64,000 nt of DNA from Alcaligenaceae bacterium (GTDB lineage: Bacteria; Pseudomonadota; Gammaproteobacteria; Burkholderiales; Burkholderiaceae_B): positions 1 through 64,000 of the forward strand of contig JACCEP010000012.1 in NCBI GenBank assembly GCA_013416395.1. Direction: 5' to 3'. Made by a program: the position numbers and the translations under genes. This document shows, piece by piece, positions 38,869-48,876 of this stretch. Position 1 is the stretch's first letter. Each line of letters opens with the position of its first letter. Under the pieces are notes generated by a model. The model was not told where the DNA came from, ran no database searches, and worked only from the letters and a program-made list of their open reading frames with translations.

Positions 38869-39699
38869 CTACACAAACGTCAGCTCGACCAGGTCGTTCA
38901 TGGCGCCTACCAATGCGGCGTCGTCTGACAGGGGTGAAACCAATGCTACCTGGCAGGCACGCTTAACGGGTATGCCGTGTGCGATCAGGCCGGCGGTGGC
39001 CACCAGCAGGCGCGTGCTGGGTACTTCGGCCAGACCGCGGTCTTGAAAGGCTCGCAGTTTGTGGGCCAGGCTGACCAGTGCGGTAACGGTGGGGCGGTCA
39101 ATGCCGGTTTCTTGCATGACGATTTCAGCTTCGCGTTCTGCGGGCGGAAACTCAAAGTCCAGCGCCACAAAGCGTTGTCGTGTGCTGGGCTTGAGGTCTT
39201 TCAGCATGCGTTGGTAGCCGGGGTTGTACGACACCACCAGCTGAAAGCCAGGCGCGGCGTTTATGGTTTCGCCGGTTTTATCGATGGAAAGCGAGCGCCG
39301 GTAGTCTGTCAGCGGGTGCAGCACGACTATGGTGTCTTGCCGCGCTTCAACCACTTCGTCCAGGTAGCAGATGGCGCCATTGCGTACCGCAGTTGTCAGG
39401 GGGCCATCTTGCCAGACGGTGCTGTCGTGCTGGATAAGAAAGCGGCCGATCAGGTCGCTGGCGCTCAGGTCATCGTGGCATGACACAGTAATAAGCGGGC
39501 GGTTTAGCCGCCACGCCATGTGTTCCACAAACCGTGTTTTGCCGCAGCCGGTGGGGCCTTTAAGCATGACCGCCAGTTTGTTCTGGTGGCATTGCTCAAA
39601 CAGTGACACTTCGTCGGACGAGGGCAGGTAGTAGGGTTGGGCGCCGGGGTCACGCGTGTCTAGCTCGCTTTCCCCGGCGGTTAATACATGTTCCTGCAT
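38869..39699 (-). CDS. norQ: Nitric oxide reductase activation ATPase NorQ
   Basis: This is a 276-residue MoxR-class AAA protein read from MQEHVLTAGESELDTRDPGA; its ATG ends one base from the norB stop. The longer frame runs back into norB and is not used. Walker A is GPTGCGKT, Walker B is ICYLDEV, and FLIQHDSTVWQDGPL is typical of the family. With NorD it forms a chaperone that activates nitric oxide reductase. Confidence 0.94.
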   Translation of the reverse strand: MQEHVLTAGESELDTRDPGAQPYYLPSSDEVSLFEQCHQNKLAVMLKGPTGCGKTRFVEHMAWRLNRPLITVSCHDDLSASDLIGRFLIQHDSTVWQDGPLTTAVRNGAICYLDEVVEARQDTIVVLHPLTDYRRSLSIDKTGETINAAPGFQLVVSYNPGYQRMLKDLKPSTRQRFVALDFEFPPAEREAEIVMQETGIDRPTVTALVSLAHKLRAFQDRGLAEVPSTRLLVATAGLIAHGIPVKRACQVALVSPLSDDAALVGAMNDLVELTFV

Positions 39700-39700
39700 A

Positions 39701-41083
39701 TCATCCTGTCTGTTCGTTGGCCAACCGTGTGTCGCGCAGTTCGTGACGTGGAGGGCCTTCGCGTACGTCGAACTTTGGTGGGCAGCGGAAGAAGTCATAA
39801 ATAAACAGACCCACGCCCGTGGCAAACAGTGATGCCGCAGCAATCAGCATAAGAAAGTGCACTTGTATCTTGAGCTGCACGTCGAGGTAGCCGATACCCA
39901 TGACGCGCTCCAGGTACACCTGGCCTATGCCTGCGGTGGCAAACGACAGCACCATGCCAAACATGCCAGACATCTGCAGCCAGAAGGCCCAGTAGCCTAT
40001 GGAGCTGCCTTCGTCGTTGCGGCCTGCCGTAATGGAAGGCATGGCGTAGACGATGACGGCCATCACAATCATGGCGTAGGCCCCGTAGAAGGCGCCGTGG
40101 CCGTGCATGGCGGTAATCAGCGTGCCGTGTGTCCATTTGTTGATGTCAGGAAACGTGTGTGCCAGCCCGAGCAGGCCTGCACCAAACAGCGTGAACAGGG
40201 CGCTGCCTATGGTCCAGTGCAGGGCCAGCATGTTGGGGTGGCGAATGCCGGTGCGCCGGATGGCGAAGTAGGCATACATGGCCATGCCCAGCAGTGCGAG
40301 AGGCTCAAGGGCACTGAAGAAACCGCCCAGTGGCAGCCAGTAGCCAGGCACACCCACCCAGTAGTAGTGGTGAGCAGTGCCCAGAATGCCTGCGATAAAG
40401 ACCAGGCCCACAATCACGTATAGCCATTTCTCCATGACCTCACGGTCAGCGCCTGACAGACGAATCAGCAGGTAAGCCAGGAAGGAAGCCTGGATCATTT
40501 CCCACACGCCTTCCACCCACAGGTGTATCGTCCACCAGCGGTAGTAGATGGAGACGACGTAGTTCTGATAATGCAGCAGGGCAGGCAGGTATAGCAACGC
40601 CGAGCTACCCAGGCCCAGCAGCAGCACGCCTTCTGTGGTGGTGAACCGCCCTGATTTCTTTATGGTCATGCCGATGTTGTAAAGAAAGATCAGCATACAG
40701 ATGACGATAACAATCTTGTGCGGCAGGGGTTGTTCCAGCAGTTTATTGCCGGTGCCGTAGCCAAACAAGTAGCCAATGACGGCGGTTACGCCCATTAGCC
40801 CCCAAAGTATCAACTGTATATAGGCCAGTTTCACGCTGTACAGCTCTGTGCGTGACTCGTCGGCCACGATCCAGTATGTGCCACCCATAAAACCCGTAAG
40901 TACCCACACAATCAACAGGTTGGTGTGTATGGTTTTGGTGACGTCAAAAGGCAATATGCTTAGCAGTGGGTCGGGGCCCAGGTATTTGGCGGCCGACAAC
41001 AGGCCGAAAACCAGTTGCAGGCCGAACAGAATCAAGGCAAGCGCAAAATACCAGTAGGCGACTGATTGTGATCTGTATCGCAT
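39701..41083 (-). CDS. norB: Nitric oxide reductase large subunit NorB
   Basis: This is a 460-residue, 12-helix inner-membrane catalytic subunit reducing two NO to N2O. The ATG opening MRYRSQSVAYWYFALALILF is chosen; the longer frame overlaps the norC end. Heme and non-heme iron ligands are visible in HTNLLIVWVL, WWTIHLWVEGVWEM, GTAHHYYWVG and THGTLITAMHGHGAFYGAYA. The glutamates of the FeB site are present (WVEGVWE). It works with cytochrome subunit NorC in denitrification or NO detoxification; no denitrification regulator is in view. Confidence 0.96.
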   Translation of the reverse strand: MRYRSQSVAYWYFALALILFGLQLVFGLLSAAKYLGPDPLLSILPFDVTKTIHTNLLIVWVLTGFMGGTYWIVADESRTELYSVKLAYIQLILWGLMGVTAVIGYLFGYGTGNKLLEQPLPHKIVIVICMLIFLYNIGMTIKKSGRFTTTEGVLLLGLGSSALLYLPALLHYQNYVVSIYYRWWTIHLWVEGVWEMIQASFLAYLLIRLSGADREVMEKWLYVIVGLVFIAGILGTAHHYYWVGVPGYWLPLGGFFSALEPLALLGMAMYAYFAIRRTGIRHPNMLALHWTIGSALFTLFGAGLLGLAHTFPDINKWTHGTLITAMHGHGAFYGAYAMIVMAVIVYAMPSITAGRNDEGSSIGYWAFWLQMSGMFGMVLSFATAGIGQVYLERVMGIGYLDVQLKIQVHFLMLIAAASLFATGVGLFIYDFFRCPPKFDVREGPPRHELRDTRLANEQTG

Positions 41084-41127
41084 GGCGACTCCTGTGGGGG
41101 TAAGGCTATTCCGGTTCAACGAACCCA

Positions 41128-41988
41128 TTATTTAAAGGAAGCGAGGTAAGCCACTAAGTGGTCAATGTCTTCTTTGCTCAGGTCCTTACCGTAGGAAGGG
41201 GGCATAAAAGACACGCCGTTGGCTGAAAACATGGGTCCTGGGTACAGATAGGCACTGGGTTCCACAATGGATTCGCGGATGAATTCCTCGGGCGTGGTCG
41301 CTTTGCCTTTGTAGTCGTCCGATTTAATGGTTTCTGCAGCGACCGTGGCAAGGTTGGCCAGGCTTGGGCCAGCCAGGTTTACCCCAGGCGCCATGGAGTG
41401 ACAGGCCGCACAGGTGGGTACCGCTGATTTGAACAAGGCCTGTCCCAGAGCGATGGGGTTGTTGTCCGTGGATACAGGACGTGCGCCGGGAGGTGCGCTG
41501 CTTGCGCTTGACTGCTGGCTTTGCTGGTCTATGGCAAGGTCGGTACCCGGTATGGAGCCACCGCTCACTAGAATAGGCCTTGGTGGCCAGCCCTGGTTGT
41601 CAACCTTGCTTACCCAGTCCATGAAGGCGATGACGTCGGTGATTTCGTCGTCTTTCATGTTGAGGTTGGGCATGATGCGCCGGTGTTTCTGCTCGTCGTA
41701 AAACTGCGAGGGGTCTTTCAGAAACGCCGTCAGGTAAGGCACACCGCGCTGCTGGGTAATTTTGGTAAGGTCAGGGGCGTAGTACGCGCCTTCACCAAAC
41801 ATGGTGTGACAGTTAATACAGTTGTACGCGTGCCAGACGTTCTGGCCACGCACAACGGTGTCAGTAATGTTTTCTGAGTTTGTCAGCTTGGGAAACTGGC
41901 GGTGGCTATCTACCGTCAGGCCGAGAAAAAGAACGGCGGCAAAAGCCGTCGAGCCTATGGCAAAAAGTCGAGTTTGACGTTTATTCAT
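41128..41988 (-). CDS. norC: Nitric oxide reductase cytochrome subunit NorC, diheme
   Basis: This is a 286-residue protein read from MNKRQTRLFAIGSTAFAAVL, where a single N-terminal anchor helix leads into the periplasm. The first heme motif CINCH near residue 56 belongs to normal NorC (NVWHAYNCINCH, PNLNMKDDEI). After a Ser/Gln/Pro linker, a second class I cytochrome c domain has CAACH and a C-terminal methionine ligand candidate in VSFMPPSYG. Canonical NorC is about 150 residues with one heme. The extra domain may be an electron entry module. Confidence 0.9.
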   Translation of the reverse strand: MNKRQTRLFAIGSTAFAAVLFLGLTVDSHRQFPKLTNSENITDTVVRGQNVWHAYNCINCHTMFGEGAYYAPDLTKITQQRGVPYLTAFLKDPSQFYDEQKHRRIMPNLNMKDDEITDVIAFMDWVSKVDNQGWPPRPILVSGGSIPGTDLAIDQQSQQSSASSAPPGARPVSTDNNPIALGQALFKSAVPTCAACHSMAPGVNLAGPSLANLATVAAETIKSDDYKGKATTPEEFIRESIVEPSAYLYPGPMFSANGVSFMPPSYGKDLSKEDIDHLVAYLASFK

Positions 41989-42004
41989 TTTATGTCTCTC
42001 CCGG

Positions 42005-42124
42005 CTATACGCCGATACCGGTCCAGTACATGACCGCAATAACGCTTGCGTAACCGACGGATGCAACCATCAGTGCAATAACGACAAGGCCGACTATCTT
42101 CAAGACATTAAATAGCGCTAGCAA
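42005..42124 (-). CDS. 39-residue single-helix membrane peptide upstream of norC
   Basis: A TTG start preceded by AAAGGAG at seven bases gives MLALFNVLKIVGLVVIALMV then ASVGYASVIAVMYWTGIGV. It is almost wholly hydrophobic with one lysine and forms one or two membrane helices. It ends 16 bases before the norC start, so it should be cotranscribed as the first gene of the nor operon. It is too short for normal gene finders. I know of no named Nor subunit like it; it could be a small accessory subunit of the reductase. Confidence 0.6.
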   Translation of the reverse strand: MLALFNVLKIVGLVVIALMVASVGYASVIAVMYWTGIGV

Positions 42125-42265
42125 AATCGCACTCCTTTGTTCTGGGCTGTAATTCTAGATACGAAACTGACGGCAACCTGTCGGCTACGTTCAGTTATAG
42201 GTGCCACCCTACCGTACAGGCCTTGATATTAGCGTAACAACATGTGTCTGAAACCGGTGTCAGCA

Positions 42266-42294
42266 CTTGAAAATTTGCGAGGTCACCCCATGTT
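42266..42294 (+). promoter_or_regulatory. Heat-shock sigma-32 promoter of htpG
   Basis: CTTGAA and CCCCATGTT are separated by exactly 14 bases, matching the sigma-32 consensus CTTGAAA-N13-14-CCCCATNT. Transcription would start near 42300, about 105 bases before the htpG ATG. This rules out the longer upstream start for htpG. Confidence 0.88.
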
Positions 42295-42404
42295 GTTGGG
42301 ACTTGCCGCCAAGCGCCTTCTGGTGCGGTGCGCTCATCGCTGCGCTGTTTCTTCGTAACAGTGCTCTGATTTCATTGTTAATTTTTTGTTTTTGCCAGGC
42401 TCAC

Positions 42405-44318
42405 ATGACTAATACCGCTACGCCCGCTGCTTCAGAAACCATGGGTTTCCAGGCCGAAGTAAAACAATTGCTTCACCTGATGATTCATTCGCTTTATAGC
42501 AACAAAGAGATCTTTCTGCGTGAGCTTGTCTCCAATGCGTCTGATGCGTGCGACAAGTTGCGTTTTCAGGCCATTGACGACCCTGAGCTGTTCCAGGGCG
42601 ATACTGATCTTCGCATTCGCATAGAGTTCGACAAAGAACAGCGCACCATTACCATCTCCGACAACGGCATCGGCATGACGCGCGAAGAGGCCGTGTCCAA
42701 CCTGGGCACCATTGCCCGATCGGGCACCAAAGAGTTCTTCTCTCAGCTTACCGGCGACAAGCAAAAAGATGCTCAGCTCATTGGCCAGTTTGGCGTGGGC
42801 TTTTATTCTTCGTTTATCGTCGCCAAGAAGGTTTCGGTACTTAGCCGCCGCGCGGGTGTGGCTGAAACCGACGCCGTGCTGTGGGAATCTGACGGTGAGG
42901 GTGAGTTTGAAGTCACCCAGGTCGAAAAAGCCGATCGCGGCACCTCGGTTACGCTGTATCTGCGTGATGACGAAGACGAGTTCCTCAATGGCTATAAGCT
43001 GCGTGAAGTGCTGCGTCGCTACTCAGACCATATTTCTTTGCCCGTCCAAATGAAAAAAGAAGAGTGGAACGAAGAAAAGTCTGAAATGGTCGAGACCAAT
43101 GAGTGGGAAAACGTCAACCAGGCCAGCGCCTTGTGGACGCGCTCAAAAGGCGATATTACTGAAGAGCAATACAAAGAGTTCTACAAGCATATTGCGCATG
43201 ATTTTGAAGACCCGCTCGCCTGGACGCACAACCGTGTAGAAGGCCGCAGCGAGTACACCCAGTTGCTGTACATACCCAAGCGCGCACCCTTTGATCTTTG
43301 GGATCGCGATGCCAAGCGTGGCGTCAAGCTATATGTAAAGCGTGTGTTCATTATGGACGACGCCGAGCAACTGCTGCCCATGTACCTGCGTTTTGTGCGT
43401 GGCGTTATTGATTCTGCTGATCTGCCGCTTAACGTGTCACGCGAAATTCTTCAAGAAAGCCGTGATGTACGGGTTATTCGCGAAGGTTCTGCCAAGCGCG
43501 TGCTGTCGCTTATTGAAGACATCGCCGAAAACAAGCCTGAAGAATATGCCGAGTTCTGGGGCCAGTTCGGTCAGGTGCTTAAAGAGGGCGTGGGTGAAGA
43601 CGCCTCCAACAAAGAGCGTATTGCCAAGTTGCTGCGTTTTGCTTCCACACACAATGAAGGTTCCGCGCAAACGGTTACGCTGGCCGACTACGTGTCGCGC
43701 ATGAAAGAAGGGCAAGACAAAATCTATTACGTCAGTGCCGAGTCGTTTGTGGCCGCCAGCAACAGCCCGCATCTTGAAATCTTCCGCAAGAAAGGGCTAG
43801 AGGTCTTGTTGCTGTCTGATCGCGTTGACGAGTGGATGCTGTCTTATCTGCGCGAGTTTGACGGCAAGCCTATGGTTTCCATTGCCAAGGGTGGGCTCGA
43901 TCTTGACAGCCTGGCAGATGAGGACGAGAAAAAGCATCAGGCTGAAGTGGCTGAAAACTTCAAGCCGCTGGTCGAACGTTTGCAGGCCTCGTTGGGCGAC
44001 AAGGTAAAAGAAGTACGTGTTACCGGTCGCCTGGTTGATTCGCCCGCGTGCGTGGTGGTGGATGAAAACGAGATCAGCCCGCATCTGCTGCGTATGTTGC
44101 AGGCAGCTGGTCAACAGGCGCCTGACGTCAAGCCCATACTTGAAATCAACCCCGAGCATGCGCTGGTAGGCCGTCTTAATGAGGCTGCTGATGCTGACTT
44201 TGGTGATTGGGCAGAGCTGTTGCTTGATCAAGCCATGCTGGCTGAAGGTGCAAACCTGCAAGACCCTGCCGCGTTTGTAAAACGCATGAATCGTCTGCTG
44301 TTGGGGCAAGCTGCCTAA
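42405..44318 (+). CDS. htpG: Heat-shock chaperone HtpG (Hsp90)
   Basis: This is a 637-residue cytosolic Hsp90 homologue read from [20 protein letters not shown]. The GHKL ATPase site is intact: [32 protein letters not shown] and [11 protein letters not shown]. Middle-domain arginine for ATP hydrolysis and the C-terminal dimerisation region ([20 protein letters not shown]) are present. A sigma-32 promoter precedes it and a strong intrinsic terminator follows, so it is a single-gene heat-shock unit. Confidence 0.98.
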   Translation: MTNTATPAASETMGFQAEVKQLLHLMIHSLYSNKEIFLRELVSNASDACDKLRFQAIDDPELFQGDTDLRIRIEFDKEQRTITISDNGIGMTREEAVSNLGTIARSGTKEFFSQLTGDKQKDAQLIGQFGVGFYSSFIVAKKVSVLSRRAGVAETDAVLWESDGEGEFEVTQVEKADRGTSVTLYLRDDEDEFLNGYKLREVLRRYSDHISLPVQMKKEEWNEEKSEMVETNEWENVNQASALWTRSKGDITEEQYKEFYKHIAHDFEDPLAWTHNRVEGRSEYTQLLYIPKRAPFDLWDRDAKRGVKLYVKRVFIMDDAEQLLPMYLRFVRGVIDSADLPLNVSREILQESRDVRVIREGSAKRVLSLIEDIAENKPEEYAEFWGQFGQVLKEGVGEDASNKERIAKLLRFASTHNEGSAQTVTLADYVSRMKEGQDKIYYVSAESFVAASNSPHLEIFRKKGLEVLLLSDRVDEWMLSYLREFDGKPMVSIAKGGLDLDSLADEDEKKHQAEVAENFKPLVERLQASLGDKVKEVRVTGRLVDSPACVVVDENEISPHLLRMLQAAGQQAPDVKPILEINPEHALVGRLNEAADADFGDWAELLLDQAMLAEGANLQDPAAFVKRMNRLLLGQAA

Positions 44319-44395
44319 GCACAGGCGGTAGGTGGCAGCGACCTGTGCAATGCGCGGGTCGACACTACAGACTGATTCGTTTTAAAGCGGGCAAG

Positions 44396-44428
44396 GCCGG
44401 GCATCTTTAACAGAAGCCCGGCTTTTTT
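44396..44428 (+). terminator. Intrinsic terminator of htpG
   Basis: GCCGGGC and GCCCGGC form a 7-bp GC stem with a 13-base loop, followed by six T. It lies 78 bases after the htpG stop. Confidence 0.9.
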
Positions 44429-44447
44429 CTGTGCGCTCGTGTCGTCA

Positions 44448-44530
44448 CTGCAGCAGGTTCCGTGTTTTACGCCGATTGCTCGTATCACGACTGAAGCAGG
44501 TTCGGGTTTGACGCCGATCAGTGATGGTGT
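44448..44530. repeat. Imperfect 43-bp tandem duplication
   Basis: CTG.AGCAGGTTC.G..TT.ACGCCGAT occurs twice, starting at 44448 and 44491. The remaining bases between htpG and ampD show no gene. The origin and function are unknown. Confidence 0.55.
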
Positions 44531-44625
44531 TTTAAATGCTTACCCACGCATACCTACCGATCTTGCTCAATCGCGCTGAATGTGAGACTTGGTTGGTGCG
44601 CACGGGCACGCCATGCTCAGCACGC

Positions 44626-45216
44626 CTAGAGCGCCGGCAGTTGCCTTCTGAACCAGTCGCTCTCGTGCTCATACCTGGCCCAGTCAAAACACGGCCCTGG
44701 GTCGGTCTTGCGGCCGGGGGCGATATGCTCGTGGCCTCGCACGGCCCTTAGCGGATGACGGGTACGCAAAACGTGCGTGAGCCTGTTCAGCGTGCTGTAT
44801 TGCTCGTCGGTAAAGGGCGTGGTGTCTGTGCCCTCAAGCTCAATGCCGAGCGAAAAATCATTACAGCGTTCGCGGTGTTCGAACTGCGATACACCGGCGT
44901 GCCAGGCGCGCAGGCTGGTGGGTACAAACTGGATAACACTGCCGTCGCGGCGGATAAAAAAGTGCGCCGACACGTGCAGGCCGCGCAAGCGCTCAAGCCA
45001 GGGGTGCGAGTCGTAATTGAGCTGGTTGGTGAAAAGGTCGGCAACCTCAGGCCCACCAAAAACACCGGGTGGCAGGCTGATGTTGTGAATGACAAGCAGG
45101 GTGGGCTCTTCGTTGCCGGGGCGTGTATCGCAATTGGGGGAGGCATTGTGCGTAACAATGCCTGGCACACGTGTTAACCAGCCTTGTCGATCAAGAAGTA
45201 GTGGTGGGCAGCTCAC
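44626..45216 (-). CDS. ampD: 1,6-anhydro-N-acetylmuramyl-L-alanine amidase AmpD
   Basis: This is a 196-residue cytoplasmic zinc amidase that recycles cell-wall muropeptides and thereby influences AmpR/beta-lactamase induction where present. A GTG start is chosen because it overlaps the stop of the upstream gene (GTGA). Zinc ligands and catalytic residues are seen in LLVIHNISLPPG (His), VSAHFFIRRDG, AWHAG and GHEHIAPGRKTDPGPCFDW (His, Asp). It is the last gene of a three-gene minus-strand run. Confidence 0.93.
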   Translation of the reverse strand: MSCPPLLLDRQGWLTRVPGIVTHNASPNCDTRPGNEEPTLLVIHNISLPPGVFGGPEVADLFTNQLNYDSHPWLERLRGLHVSAHFFIRRDGSVIQFVPTSLRAWHAGVSQFEHRERCNDFSLGIELEGTDTTPFTDEQYSTLNRLTHVLRTRHPLRAVRGHEHIAPGRKTDPGPCFDWARYEHESDWFRRQLPAL

Positions 45217-45497
45217 TGCTTGTGGCCCAGACGGGCATGCTCTTGGCTGCACCAGGTATGCCCCCCAATAAGCACGGCCTCGGAACGCGGCAGATGTATG
45301 CCGCAGTGCTCACATCGCACCATGGCTTCAGCCGTATCGCCAACGCTGGGCGTGCCGGGTGCCTTGTCGCGACCGGCAGGGCGCGCGCGTTTGGCGTTGT
45401 CGGGGTTGTTGCTGTTTTCTTGATGGCGGGCAATGATGCGCGCGGCCATCAAGCCGGCAATAATGACAATGGCCCAGAAAATAAATTTACCCAACAT
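45213..45497 (-). CDS. PP0621-family protein
   Basis: This is a 94-residue protein with an N-terminal membrane helix (KFIFWAIVIIAGLMAARIIA) and a C-terminal mini zinc finger: VRCEHCGIHLPRSEAVLIGG then HTWCSQEH, four Cys/His ligands. This is the standard PP0621 layout in beta- and gammaproteobacteria, conserved next to ampD or cytochrome assembly genes; function unknown. It overlaps the upstream gene by 11 bases and ampD by four. Confidence 0.88.
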   Translation of the reverse strand: MLGKFIFWAIVIIAGLMAARIIARHQENSNNPDNAKRARPAGRDKAPGTPSVGDTAEAMVRCEHCGIHLPRSEAVLIGGHTWCSQEHARLGHKQ

Positions 45498-46344
45498 AGC
45501 CTCGCTGCAGTATGACGTCGAGTACGAATCGGCTGCCTGAATAAGAAAAAAGCAGGAATGTGAAGCCTACGAGTGTCCAGCGCAGCGCAATGCGCCCGCG
45601 CCAGCCGCGTGTGTGGCGGCCCAGCAGCAGCACAACAAAGGTTGCCCAAGACAAAAGTGTGAAGACAGTTTTGTGGTCTAGCGGGAAGGCAACGCCGTAA
45701 AGACGCAGCGACACCACAATGCCGGTGAGGATGGTAAGTGTAAGAATGGCAAAGCCGATCCAGATGAGGCGAAACAGCAATACCTCTTGCAGCAACAGCG
45801 GCGGCATGGAATCAAGCGCACGGTCGAACATGGTGCGGCTGCCCTCGGCCTGCACGGGCCGATGCAGCTGGCGGTCTAGCGCTGCCATGAGCATGGCTTG
45901 CAACGCGGCAACGGTAATAAGGCCGTAGGCCGTGAGCGCAATGAGTAAATGGGTGCGCAGCCAATCACTGCTGGCATGTGCGATAAGGTGCCCGCCGGGG
46001 AAAACCGTGGCCAGCAGGGCGGCGATGGTGGCGGCTGGTAGTAGAATGAGCAGCAGGCCGTCGATCTGCATAACCAGGTTTTCAAGCCAGAATACGATCA
46101 AGCCCAGCCAGAAGGCGGCAGACAGTGCAATAGCCCAACCCAGGAAAAGCCCGTGAGTGGGGATAATGATGCTGACCAGGCCTATGCCGTGCAGTACGAT
46201 GGCACCCGCCAGGCACACCCGCCTAATGGTGCCTGCTTTTACCTTGTCTTCGTTTTCTGCCCTGGCAAGAGGGCGCCACAATGCGACCGCGAGTATGGCG
46301 TATGACATGGCGGCCAGCAAGTGAAATACAATGCCTACAGACAT
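45487..46344 (-). CDS. Cytochrome c assembly / YpjD-like inner membrane protein
   Basis: This is a 285-residue protein with eight predicted transmembrane helices of the CcsA/CcmC-related family (inner membrane protein YpjD). Typical features are SSDWLRTHLLIALTAYGLIT in the middle and LDHKTVFTLLSWATFVVLLL followed by RHTRGWRGRIALRWTLVGF near the end. The tryptophan-rich heme-handling motif of true CcmC is weak. It is encoded just upstream of, and divergent from, ffh, the same arrangement as in many proteobacteria. Confidence 0.88.
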   Translation of the reverse strand: MSVGIVFHLLAAMSYAILAVALWRPLARAENEDKVKAGTIRRVCLAGAIVLHGIGLVSIIIPTHGLFLGWAIALSAAFWLGLIVFWLENLVMQIDGLLLILLPAATIAALLATVFPGGHLIAHASSDWLRTHLLIALTAYGLITVAALQAMLMAALDRQLHRPVQAEGSRTMFDRALDSMPPLLLQEVLLFRLIWIGFAILTLTILTGIVVSLRLYGVAFPLDHKTVFTLLSWATFVVLLLGRHTRGWRGRIALRWTLVGFTFLLFSYSGSRFVLDVILQRGYVG

Positions 46345-46445
46345 AGTCCCTTGGGTTCTGGTTACAAAGCCGGGGCAAGCCCCAAACCGGATTATTTTAG
46401 TCTGGATTCCAGACTGCGACTAACTAGTTTAAGCGAAACTTCTTT

Positions 46446-47870
46446 ATGCTCGACAATCTTACCCAACGTCTTTCGCGCGTCGTCAAGACAATGCGCGGTG
46501 AAGCACGCCTTACCGAAGCCAACACACAAGAAATGTTGCGTGAGGTACGGTTGGCCCTGCTCGAGGCTGACGTCTCCTTGCCTGTGGTACGTGATTTTGT
46601 AGCGCGTGTCAGAGAACGTGCGCTTGGCCAGGATGTGGTCGGTAGCCTTAACCCAGGTCAGGCCCTGGTGGGTATCGTCCATAAAGAGCTTACCGCACTT
46701 ATGGGCGGTGATCTTGGCGAAGAGGCCGGCGAGCTGTCGCTGTCCACGCAGCCGCCGGCGGTTATTCTTATGGCCGGCCTGCAGGGTGCAGGTAAAACCA
46801 CCACCACCGGTAAGCTGGCCAAATGGCTGAATGAGGGTGGTCACACCCAGAAGGGCCGCAAAACCGGCAAGAAGAAAGTGCTGGTCGTCAGCGCCGACGT
46901 GTACCGCCCGGCTGCTATTGAACAGCTTAAAACCGTGGCAGCGCAGGTGCATGTTGATTTCCTGCCGTCTGACACCTCGCAAAAGCCTGAAGACATCGCA
47001 CGTGGCGCGCTCGATCATGCCAAGCGCCATCATTATGATGTGCTTATTGTCGATACCGCCGGTCGTCTGGGTATTGATGAGGCCATGATGCGCGAGATTC
47101 GTGCGCTGCACGATCTGCTCAACCCTATTGAAACGCTGTTTGTGGTCGATGCCATGCAGGGCCAGGATGCGGTTAACGTAGCCCGCGCCTTTGCCGATGC
47201 CTTGCCGCTGACGGGTGTGGTGCTTACCAAGCTCGATGGCGATGCACGCGGTGGTGCGGCGTTGTCGGTGCGGCATGTTACCGGCAAGCCCCTCAAGTTT
47301 GTGGGCATGTCAGAAAAGCTCGATGGGCTTGAGCCGTTTCACCCCGAGCGCATGGCGCAACGCGTACTGGGCATGGGCGACATTGTGTCGCTGGTCGAGC
47401 AGGCTCAGCGCAATATTGACGTGGCCGAGGCCGAAAAGCTGGCCCACAAGATCAAGTCGGGCAACAAGTTTGACCTGAATGATTTTCGCGATCAGCTGCA
47501 GCAGGTCAAAAAAATGGGCGATATGGGCTCGTTGCTCGAAAAGCTGCCAGCACAGTTTGCGCAGGCAGCAGGGCAGTTACAGGGCGGCCAGGCGGAAAAG
47601 CAGCTGCGCCGCAGTGAAGGCATACTCAACTCCATGACCGCCGCCGAACGGGCCAAACCCGAGCTCCTCAAGGCGTCGCGCAAGCGTCGTATTGCCACGG
47701 GCGCTGGCGTGCATGTGCAAGAGGTCAATCGTTTGCTTACTCAGTATGACCAGATGCAGGGCATGATGAAGCAAATGAAAAAAGGCGGCATGGCCAAGAT
47801 GATGCGGTCCATGGGGGGCCTGAAAGGCATGACTAAGGGCATGGGGATGGGGAAGGGCTCTAAGCGTTAA
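46446..47870 (+). CDS. ffh: Signal recognition particle protein Ffh
   Basis: This is the 474-residue SRP54 GTPase that binds 4.5S RNA and signal peptides of membrane proteins during translation. The N domain starts MLDNLTQRLSRVVKTMRGEA. The G domain has GLQGAGKTTTTGKLA (G1), DTAGRLGID (G3) and TKLDGDARGG (G4). The M domain ends with the methionine-rich MQGMMKQMKKGGMAKMMRSM. It is an essential, intact housekeeping gene with no operon partner visible. Confidence 0.98.
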   Translation: MLDNLTQRLSRVVKTMRGEARLTEANTQEMLREVRLALLEADVSLPVVRDFVARVRERALGQDVVGSLNPGQALVGIVHKELTALMGGDLGEEAGELSLSTQPPAVILMAGLQGAGKTTTTGKLAKWLNEGGHTQKGRKTGKKKVLVVSADVYRPAAIEQLKTVAAQVHVDFLPSDTSQKPEDIARGALDHAKRHHYDVLIVDTAGRLGIDEAMMREIRALHDLLNPIETLFVVDAMQGQDAVNVARAFADALPLTGVVLTKLDGDARGGAALSVRHVTGKPLKFVGMSEKLDGLEPFHPERMAQRVLGMGDIVSLVEQAQRNIDVAEAEKLAHKIKSGNKFDLNDFRDQLQQVKKMGDMGSLLEKLPAQFAQAAGQLQGGQAEKQLRRSEGILNSMTAAERAKPELLKASRKRRIATGAGVHVQEVNRLLTQYDQMQGMMKQMKKGGMAKMMRSMGGLKGMTKGMGMGKGSKR

Positions 47871-47922
47871 GTGCTGGCCGAGGGCGGGCCTCGTCTGGCC
47901 CGGCCCCGTCAGGCTTCAGCCC

Positions 47923-48876
<954 letters not shown>

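Noticed and set aside
42225-42245. TTGAT-ATTA-GCGTAA as an FNR/DNR box for the nor operon
   Set aside because: Only the left half fits; the right half should be ATCAA or GTCAA. Not listed as a feature.
42267-42404. Upstream start for htpG giving 46 extra residues
   Set aside because: It begins within the sigma-32 promoter, before the expected transcription start, and the extension is unlike any HtpG.
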